A DNA stretch of 64,000 bases from Synechococcus sp. MU1643. GTDB taxonomy: Bacteria > Cyanobacteriota > Cyanobacteriia > PCC-6307 > Cyanobiaceae. This document shows, piece after piece, positions 56,612 to 62,463 of this stretch. Numbering within the stretch: the first letter of the stretch is position 1; each line of letters begins with the position of its first letter. Below the pieces are notes generated by a model. The model had not been told where the DNA came from. It worked only from the letters and a program-made list of their open reading frames with translations, and searched no databases. A program made the translations under genes and the position numbers. Location of the stretch: contig NZ_VTKY01000003.1 of assembly GCF_020514095.1 (NCBI RefSeq), positions 181,531 to 245,530 of the forward strand, written 5' to 3'.

Positions 56612-56612
56612 T
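56562..56612 (+). repeat. Attachment repeat, left copy (tRNA-Arg 3' end)
   Basis: A 51-bp sequence covering the anticodon arm, T arm and acceptor 3' strand of tRNA-Arg. It is identical to 60,049-60,099. Bases on both flanks differ (A versus G before; C versus A after), so the repeat boundary is sharp. This is the expected product of site-specific integration into a tRNA. Confidence 0.9.
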
Positions 56613-56628
56613 CACCTGTAACTGCAAT

Positions 56629-56658
56629 GGTTCTCAGCGATTCACTGAGAGCCTTTTT
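56629..56658 (+). terminator. Terminator after tRNA-Arg (left)
   Basis: GGTTCTCAG (56,629-56,637) and CTGAGAGCC (56,645-56,653) form a 9-bp stem with one GU pair and 7-nt loop, followed by TTTTT. It ends tRNA-Arg transcription 18 bp past the tRNA. It lies inside the island, so it was presumably brought in with the element. Confidence 0.75.
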
Positions 56659-56674
56659 CCTTGCATACAAGGAT

Positions 56675-56704
56675 TTGTACGCAGATATGTGCGCAGATTT
56701 GTCC
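56675..56704. repeat. 2.5 copies of a 12-bp direct repeat near the left att site
   Basis: TTGTACGCAGAT (56,675-56,686), ATGTGCGCAGAT (56,687-56,698) and a half unit TTGTCC. Two adjacent sites with matching 12-bp period beside an att core resemble arm-type binding sites for a tyrosine recombinase or its excisionase. This is positional inference; a matching set on the right was not found. Confidence 0.4.
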
Positions 56705-56872
56705 AAACCGAGCTGAACAGGGGCAGGTTTGTGTTCTCCGACCACTAGCTGCCGAGGGAGCCTTAATCGAACGCGCTCGATCGTTGAGCGGAAACCGCTC
56801 AGCACCCTGGCAAAGACAGGCGCGAAGTGAAATGAGATAATGAGATAACTAGATAAGCTTATTAAGCAAGCA

Positions 56873-58261
56873 ATGAAAAAAGCAATCCTTTTGTCTCTTT
56901 TATTCGCTGTTCTGCCAACCAATATTTGCGCACAAACAGTCAAAGAGAAAAGAGCTGAATCTTATCGAGAAGCCAAAGAAGTAATGCCACCCGATCTGTA
57001 CCTGGTGTTTCGAGTAGCCGATCGAATAATAACGACGAATGACATCAAAAGGCCTATCAGAGTGGCCGTTAGAAACAATGTTGATTGCGAAGGAATTCTT
57101 GGCATAGCATCGAACAGCCAAAAATGCCAAAGCATCGGTCTGCTTCCAAAAATAGACAAGGCATCAAACTTTGACATTTGGGCTGCACAGGTTGTTGGGA
57201 CGATGAAAGGCCAAGCCAACGCAGCTGCTTATTCTGACTTCGGAACAATATTTTTGAATACAGCCATGCTTAAAGAATTAACAGGGAAGGTTGACCAGGT
57301 CGCCTGTGTAGTAGCTCACGAGTTAGCCCATGTCACTCAAAACCACAGCGCGAAAGAGAGAGAAAAAGCAAAGGAACTAGATAAAAAAACCGCTTTAAAA
57401 GTTTCTGAATCAGTCAGATCAGCGAAAAATTCTCAAAACTCATATATAGCCGCGATGGCTATTATGGGCGGAATTAACGCAGGACTTGGGAATAGTACAT
57501 ATTCAACAGATTCAGCCCTAAACAACCTGAGAGTTAGCGCAATGCTAACTCGACCCAGAATCGCAAAAGCAGCATTAGACCTACAACCTGCAATCGGCCA
57601 AGCATTTAATGAGATGCAGGGGCTTGCAGAGAACTTTGCCAACAAGGCAATTGAAAGAATTCAATACAATTTGCGTGATTACTCGCTTGAGTTGGCAGGC
57701 TTTAACAGGGCTCAAGAATACGAGGCTGATCTACTCGGGACTAAATATGTAGCCACTGCAGGATTCAACCCAAAAGGCTGCATCAAATTGTGGACTGAAA
57801 CAATGAACCACAGCGAGGATAAACTTATAGAGAAACTTCTTCCTGAGGGAATAGAGGACCCAGGCAAAGGAAGCTCTTCAGAGAGCGGCCTAAGCCTTGA
57901 GGAAATACGGAAGGCCGCCATGAACGCGACTATGTCAAATAGCAGGCTCGATGAGGACAAGGAGAAAGACAAAGAACCCGATTACAAAAAGGTTCCTGAC
58001 GATGTGCTTGAGGCTCTCAAAAGCCACCCCGACAACCTAAGCCGTGCAGCAGCCATAAAAAAATATTTAACAACATTAAATTCAAGGTCGTTAGCAGCCA
58101 GGGGCAAATCAAAACTGAATACAGTTTTTGTGAGAAACTGGAGCTATGACGAAGACTCTGAATCAACTGTCATATCCGACAGCTTTACATCACCAGGCAA
58201 AGCCGGCTCCAAGGAAAACGGAATTACAGGCATCGATGTAGACGCTTCTTTGGGTTTTTAG
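56873..58261 (+). CDS. M48-family metalloprotease, secreted
   Basis: 462 residues. A signal peptide of about 20 residues (KKAILLSLLFAVLPTNICA) leads an M48 domain: zinc site H149-E150-L-A-H153 and the downstream E284-A-D286 in YEADLLGTKYVATAGFNP. Middle and C-terminal parts (LEALKSHPDNLSRAAAIKKYL) agree with BepA/LoiP-like proteases that act on envelope proteins. Codon use is AT-rich, unlike the core genes around it. It is the largest cargo of the island; M48 genes outside islands are usually core, so this copy may be an accessory paralogue. Confidence 0.85.
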   Translation: MKKAILLSLLFAVLPTNICAQTVKEKRAESYREAKEVMPPDLYLVFRVADRIITTNDIKRPIRVAVRNNVDCEGILGIASNSQKCQSIGLLPKIDKASNFDIWAAQVVGTMKGQANAAAYSDFGTIFLNTAMLKELTGKVDQVACVVAHELAHVTQNHSAKEREKAKELDKKTALKVSESVRSAKNSQNSYIAAMAIMGGINAGLGNSTYSTDSALNNLRVSAMLTRPRIAKAALDLQPAIGQAFNEMQGLAENFANKAIERIQYNLRDYSLELAGFNRAQEYEADLLGTKYVATAGFNPKGCIKLWTETMNHSEDKLIEKLLPEGIEDPGKGSSSESGLSLEEIRKAAMNATMSNSRLDEDKEKDKEPDYKKVPDDVLEALKSHPDNLSRAAAIKKYLTTLNSRSLAARGKSKLNTVFVRNWSYDEDSESTVISDSFTSPGKAGSKENGITGIDVDASLGF

Positions 58262-58372
58262 AGATAGCAATTGGCAGACAAACCTCAAAGCGAACCTATA
58301 CATATAAAACAATTTTACTCTTGCTCAGCAAAAGCCTGCAAGTCTGTTCCCTGCAAAATACAACGTTAAAGT

Positions 58373-58410
58373 TATACTGGGTCATATCTAATTACATGAG
58401 CATGGGTCAT
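58373..58410 (+). promoter_or_regulatory. Candidate promoter and 8-bp direct repeats upstream of the HTH gene
   Basis: A TATACT box (58,373-58,378) about 95 bp before the ATG at 58,474 could be a -10. The octamer TGGGTCAT occurs at 58,378-58,385 and again at 58,403-58,410, 25 bp apart, a spacing near 2.5 helical turns. No good -35 is seen. Repeats downstream of the -10 could be repressor sites. Confidence 0.3.
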
Positions 58411-58473
58411 CGACAGGCGCAATCTTTATCTAGCCTGTGGTTGTCAAAACAGTGAACAGATAGGGACGAATAG

Positions 58474-58674
58474 ATGGAGTTAATGACTATTAGCGAGGCT
58501 GCAAGACGCCTTGGATACAAGTCCAGATCTCAACTCTACAGATTGATTAACAACGGTAACTTGAGCGAGCATGTCCATGTGCGGCAGAACACTGGACAAC
58601 GTTTGGTTAACGTTAAAGGCTGCGGCACAAGCTGCAATGACCTAATAATGGTGGTCCGACAGCGTGTTCCTTAG
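58474..58674 (+). CDS. Excisionase-like small HTH protein
   Basis: 66 residues. ISEAARRLGYKSRSQLYRLINNGNL is a MerR/HTH_17-type winged helix as in phage excisionases (Xis/AlpA) and other recombination directionality factors. The C-terminal half is diverged (VNVKGCGTSCNDLIMVV). ATG 58,474 after a weak GGGA. In a tRNA-targeted element such a protein often controls excision or represses the cargo. No integrase lies beside it. Confidence 0.6.
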   Translation: MELMTISEAARRLGYKSRSQLYRLINNGNLSEHVHVRQNTGQRLVNVKGCGTSCNDLIMVVRQRVP

Positions 58675-58838
58675 GCGTTAATGTTCGAGCTGCTGGTGAA
58701 ATCGTAGTCAAGGAACGCACTAGCTAGGCAGCACACCTAAGACTGCCCAGAACTGCCACATGCAAATGGTGAGGCCTATCAGAACAGCCATGAGACAATC
58801 AACAAACGATCCTCATCAACTAATCCAGAGCAGTACTT
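58675..58838. other. Island spacer, no gene seen
   Basis: 164 bp between the HTH gene and the membrane-protein gene. No open frame of note, no clear hairpin or tRNA-like sequence. Could hold the promoter of the following gene. Confidence 0.4.
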
Positions 58839-59771
58839 ATGTCGGACTTTCCTGAAAGGCTTAGAAAGACCTCTACTGGTCTTAAGAGCATGGCCAAGTC
58901 AGCTCTGGGCAAGGTTCAGCCGTTATCCGATAAAGCAACAGCAATTACATCCATTGGCATTGGGGTTATTGGAGCGTCGTTAAGTCGCCTGAATGACATT
59001 CCCTTTGATGCTAGCCAAGTAACTCGGATCAAAAGTGCCATGGCAAACCATGGCATCACTGCTGCCGATGCCGTCAAAGCTTTACCAGACGAGATCACCA
59101 AGTTTGGCACCGAGGTAGTTGATCAATTCCTCAAAAGTGGTGACAGTCAAGGCAAACACTGGTCTCATATTGAAAGTCAAAATTCCAATCCAGAACTTGC
59201 TTCAAATCCAAGCAACGCGATATGGGAGGACGGTACAACTAATATTTCCAGGAACTCAAGAGATATGACCGTCACTGAAAGAGTGACGGCTAGCCTTGAC
59301 AACCACTTTGATGCATTCCTGACAACCGTTCGAACTCAAGAGTTCTGGCAGCGGACACTAGGAAATGCATTTGAAGCTTCTGCATACGCTGCCGCGATAA
59401 CGGCTTTGGATATGTTTCTAATTCAACGTGATGAACTGATTAATGGAACCAACGAAAGAAAGCAGGAGATTTTGATAGACATTCTTAAGCAAAGTGGACT
59501 TATGGCAGCAGGTGCGCTTCCTGTATCTGTTTTTCTTGCAGTGCTACTTCTTATGTTGCCTGGTTTATCAGTGGCGATGGCTCCTCTCGGACTTTTAGGA
59601 GGAGTTGGACTATCACTTCGGTTGGTAACTTCATTGGTGAACAACCCATCAAAGCAAGAGAAAGATCTATTGGCCTCGATCCAAGGCTATATGAAAGGTT
59701 TAATTTATGATCTAAAACGTGATGAAGATGGATCGCTGACTATTGATGTTGTCGCCTTGCCTACGGCTTAG
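58839..59771 (+). CDS. Membrane protein with HNH-like motif, unknown function
   Basis: 310 residues. Segments: soluble N-terminal 105 residues, with one hydrophobic stretch (ATAITSIGIGVIGASL); an HNH-like patch at residues 107-143 (HWSHIESQ, NAIWEDGTTN, SRNSRDMT) with H110, N126 and N135 spaced as in HNH nucleases; a helical part; a strongly hydrophobic region near residues 225-265 (LPVSVFLAVLLLMLPGLSV and AMAPLGLLGGVGLSLRLV). No signal peptide. I recognise no family. Nuclease activity is only an inference from the patch. Confidence 0.6.
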   Translation: MSDFPERLRKTSTGLKSMAKSALGKVQPLSDKATAITSIGIGVIGASLSRLNDIPFDASQVTRIKSAMANHGITAADAVKALPDEITKFGTEVVDQFLKSGDSQGKHWSHIESQNSNPELASNPSNAIWEDGTTNISRNSRDMTVTERVTASLDNHFDAFLTTVRTQEFWQRTLGNAFEASAYAAAITALDMFLIQRDELINGTNERKQEILIDILKQSGLMAAGALPVSVFLAVLLLMLPGLSVAMAPLGLLGGVGLSLRLVTSLVNNPSKQEKDLLASIQGYMKGLIYDLKRDEDGSLTIDVVALPTA

Positions 59772-60048
59772 AAGGAAGCGCTGAAAACTGCTGGCGTCGG
59801 ACCGCTCTTAAGTGAAGACGTGGCTTGAGCTATCCCCTTCGCTGAGCATTTGTAACTGCAGAAAACAAAGGGAAAGGCCAGAAATTAAATCAAGAGACCG
59901 TCTGCTCCTGGGGGGAAACCCTTTGGCTAGACGTTTATCCCACCTTCATCTTCTCAGCACGGAGCGTCCATAAACTCAGGATTAAGTTCCACAGGGTATA
60001 AAGCTCAGGATAGAGACACGTTGGAATCCATTGGTACGACTGTGGCGG
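59772..60048. other. Right end of island, no gene seen
   Basis: 277 bp with scattered stops in all frames. No tRNA, recombinase fragment or clear repeat was found. It may hold the right-arm sites of the element, but no match to the 12-bp repeats on the left is visible. Confidence 0.4.
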
Positions 60049-60099
60049 GCAACTGCCTTCTAAGCAGTCGGTCGATGGTTCGAATCCATCAGGGGGCGT
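60049..60099 (+). repeat. Attachment repeat, right copy (tRNA-Arg 3' fragment)
   Basis: 51 bp identical to 56,562-56,612. It lacks the 5' half of a tRNA (no D arm or 5' acceptor), so it is not a gene but the displaced 3' end left by integration. A terminator-like hairpin follows at once. Confidence 0.9.
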
Positions 60100-60114
60100 A
60101 AGTGTCAGCCAAGG

Positions 60115-60140
60115 TTCTCAGGGGCTCCTGGGGATTCTTT
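60115..60140 (+). terminator. Terminator-like hairpin after the right repeat
   Basis: TCTCAGG and CCTGGGGA pair over 7 bp with loop GGCT, followed by TTCTTT. It begins with the same GGTTCTCA as the terminator after the intact tRNA. It is probably the original tRNA-Arg terminator, pushed right by the insertion. Thermodynamically weaker than the left one. Confidence 0.5.
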
Positions 60141-60169
60141 GCGCTGATTGATACTCAACGTGCGCAAAG
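60137..60169. promoter_or_regulatory. 8-bp inverted repeat CTTTGCGC/GCGCAAAG
   Basis: Arms at 60,137-60,144 and 60,162-60,169, spaced 17 bp, lying just outside the right att repeat. Could be an operator or part of the recombination site. No T-run. Confidence 0.25.
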
Positions 60170-60230
60170 GTCTTAGCGTTAAGAAGCTCCAAAGCTGGTT
60201 GGCCCAGCGGATTTCAAGGGTTGATCGGCC

Positions 60231-60583
60231 ATGCCAAAAGCCACAGCAGCAGAAACAGCAGAGCGGATCGAGCAACTCCAGGGAATGATCATTGAGGGGA
60301 TAACAACAACCGAATGTCTGGCATATGCCGGACAAACTTGGGGGTTCGGTGCTCTCAGGGTTATGCGCTGCTCAAGCGGGCCTGGCAGCAGATCAAGGAC
60401 GACATCGATGAGAGCGGCATCGACCGGCAAGAGCTTTTGAGCTGGTCAATTCAGACGTTGATGGCCGCAGCTGGGCAGGCGATGCAGCAGAAGAACCCTG
60501 GCGCCGTGGTCAGCACCATCCGCCAGCTCGATCACATGACCGGCACCGGATACAACTCTCACCGCGGCCAACTACGGCGTTAA
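60231..60583 (+). pseudogene. Frameshifted small DNA-binding gene, terminase-small-subunit-like
   Basis: Two overlapping frames give one continuous protein if a base is restored near 60,340-60,345. The first part, from ATG 60,231, reads AAETAERIEQLQGMIIEGIT then ECLAYAGQTWG; the second continues in another frame as SQGYALLKRAWQQIKDDIDE and runs to TAA at 60,581. The break is in a run of five G, so a one-base deletion is likely. An HTH plus helices of this kind is typical of small terminase subunits, but no large subunit is adjacent. Sequencing error or programmed shift are alternatives. Confidence 0.45.
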
Positions 60584-60728
60584 GTCGAATGATGGCCCTG
60601 GGTGCTGACCAGAAGGGCTTCAGCGGTCATCGACGCAACGGGCACTACTACCGCGCTAATCAGCAGGATTCACACCATTCCCAGCCACCACGCTCCCCAT
60701 CAACGCAATGATTCTGCAGAGGTATGGA
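60584..60728. other. Short gene-free spacer
   Basis: 145 bp between the frameshifted gene and the truncated chrA. Only a short plus-strand frame with a glycine/histidine-rich product (KGFSGHRRNGHYYRANQQ) is open, and it has no support as a gene. Nothing else recognised. Confidence 0.4.
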
Positions 60729-61328
60729 TCAGGCCAGGGTCAAACCACCCACTCCGGCGCAGAACAGCACCACACGCCACGCCGGTTGCCGCCAATTCAC
60801 TAACAGCACAAACGCCACTAACGCCACCAACGCCAGGCTGAACTCAGCGCCACCCTGGATGCCTGTATGCCAGACGGGCTGAAACAACGCCGCCAGCAGG
60901 ATGCCCACCACAGATGCGTTAATGCCCAGCAGGGCTCGACGCATCGGAGCCAAACGGCCCAGGTCGCTCCAGAAGGGCAAGAGCCCACCAACCAACAAGA
61001 ACGAGGGGAAAAAGAGGGCAATGAGCGCAAACGCAGAACCGGCGATGCCCTGAAGCCCTGGCTGCAGATCAAAGCCAAGAAAAGCCGCGAAACTGAACAT
61101 CGGCCCTGGCACCGCCTGAGCTGCGCCATACCCCGCGAGGAACTGCTGCAGGTCGATCCAACCGTTGGGCACCAAGGCTTGCTCCAGCAGGGGGAGCACC
61201 ACATGACCACCGCCGAACACCAAGGCACCGGTGCGCAGGAATCCACTGAGCTGCTGCACCAGCAGCGGTCTGGCCTCAGCAGACAGCCAGGGCATAGCCA
61301 CGAACAGCAGCACAGCGAAACAAAGCAA
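60729..61328 (-). pseudogene. chrA: Chromate transporter ChrA, C-terminal half only
   Basis: 199 residues with about six membrane segments. The conserved second-half signature is present: LRTGALVFGGGHVVLPLLEQ, AVPGPMFSFAAFLGF, and FPSFLLVGGLLPFW. Full ChrA proteins are near 400 residues with two such halves; here the first half is gone. The 5' end stops at the point where sequence becomes AT-rich (about 61,330), which points to truncation by an insertion. A short ChrA would normally be a paired gene, and no partner is seen. Confidence 0.75.
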
Positions 61329-61405
61329 AACTCCTTAAATTTCAGACATAATCAACCTTATTGAGGGAAAGTCTTCCTAGAAAGAAGGATTACCGATTTT
61401 TTACT

Positions 61406-62077
61406 ATGGGCGTGCTAAAAAATCTATTTGCAATATTTCAAGACCAGCGCGAAGTCCTTGACCTCTCAAGTTTTGGCGATGAACTTGCGCTTAAAGCATC
61501 ATGGGATCCACTAGTAAGCGGTGGTACGAATTTCTGTACACACGAATTACAAAAAAGCAATTCACTTCCTTCAAAAGGTTTACTTTGCTTCAAAACAACA
61601 TTTGCTTCAATCCTTTTCTCAGGCATTTTTATTATAGTCGGACTAGTGGCTTTTATTAATTCGATATCCTTGGGTGAGCCACAAGCTATTTTAATCTCGT
61701 TAGGATTTATAGGTGGTGGTTTTTGGCTGTGGCGGATGATGAAAAGAAAGGAGTCAGTTTTTGACTATTCATCGCAAAGCCTAACAATGGGCGGGAAGAC
61801 TTACAACTTAAATCAGATATGCGCAATTCAGTTAATACGTGAATATGTGCGAGGAAACAAAAGTAGTTACTACAGCTATGAGCTTAATCTTGTCTGCAGT
61901 AATGGAGAGCGAATTAATATTGTTGACCATGGTTCGCTGCGTGTAATACGTAATGATGCTGATCAATTGGCCGATTATTTGTCAGTTCCAGTTTGGGATG
62001 CTATTGACTTTCGAATCCCAGAACAAGTAGCTGATTGGGACGCGAAGTCTGAGGTGCTGAGAGAAAATATTGGCTAA
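61406..62077 (+). CDS. Two-helix membrane protein with PH-like domain, unknown
   Basis: 223 residues. The N-terminal 60 are soluble, then two close membrane helices (TFASILFSGIFIIVGLVAFI; AILISLGFIGGGFWLWRMM), then a basic RMMKRK hinge and a C-terminal beta-rich region (SVFDYSSQSLTMGGKTYNLNQI, SYELNLVCSNGERINIVDHG) resembling bacterial PH domains. AT-rich codons. ATG 61,406 is chosen; upstream codons overlap the gap. Function unknown. Confidence 0.6.
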   Translation: MGVLKNLFAIFQDQREVLDLSSFGDELALKASWDPLVSGGTNFCTHELQKSNSLPSKGLLCFKTTFASILFSGIFIIVGLVAFINSISLGEPQAILISLGFIGGGFWLWRMMKRKESVFDYSSQSLTMGGKTYNLNQICAIQLIREYVRGNKSSYYSYELNLVCSNGERINIVDHGSLRVIRNDADQLADYLSVPVWDAIDFRIPEQVADWDAKSEVLRENIG

Positions 62078-62100
62078 TCCGTGGAGCGGAGGTAGTTTTT

Positions 62101-62382
62101 GTGCAGAGCGAGACGCTGATGCCGAGAGAACGCTACAACTCAGAACATTGGGAAGCACCCGTGAAGGCTGCTCTCAAAACCCAGTACCTGTTCGGATATT
62201 CAGTTCGACAGATGCGAGGAAAGTTTCAAGCGGAGCGCTTGTGGAAAGACACTGGCAAACGACAAGTCGTAACGCTTCCCATTGAGTGTCGACATGACTG
62301 CGATCGAGAAGTCCTCAACGCCCTAAAGGGCATCAACGCTACGCTCACTAGGGACTTTCTCTCAAAGGGACAACTTGACTGA
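62101..62382 (+). CDS. Small hypothetical protein, possible integrase N-terminal remnant
   Basis: 93 residues with GTG start, GGAGG ten bases upstream. The piece RLWKDTGKRQVVTLPIEC resembles the arm-DNA-binding start of some cyanobacterial tyrosine recombinases (KRQ-V-LPIEW-type), and NALKGINATLTRDFL fits the next helix. No catalytic domain follows: a new gene starts 81 bp later. It could equally be an unrelated small protein. Low certainty. Confidence 0.35.
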   Translation: MQSETLMPRERYNSEHWEAPVKAALKTQYLFGYSVRQMRGKFQAERLWKDTGKRQVVTLPIECRHDCDREVLNALKGINATLTRDFLSKGQLD

Positions 62383-62463
62383 CAATTGAACCACGAGCAT
62401 GCGTCAGTCAGATGACCAAAAATCTAAGCATTTCAGCAAAACCTTAGTAAGCGGGGAATCAAC

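Larger units (their letters stand above)
56612..60048. mobile_element. Small tRNA-Arg-integrated element without integrase
   Basis: About 3.4 kb between perfect 51-bp repeats of the tRNA-Arg 3' end. The interior is visibly AT-richer than the flanking core. It holds an M48 protease, an excisionase-like HTH protein and a membrane protein with an HNH-like patch, but no recombinase. Structure suggests a non-autonomous element mobilised in trans, like tRNA-targeted tycheposon-type or satellite elements of marine picocyanobacteria, or a remnant whose integrase was lost. Confidence 0.75.

Noticed and set aside
60049..60122. Second tRNA-Arg gene
   Set aside because: Only the 3' 50 bases match; the D arm and 5' acceptor strand are missing, so it is an att remnant.
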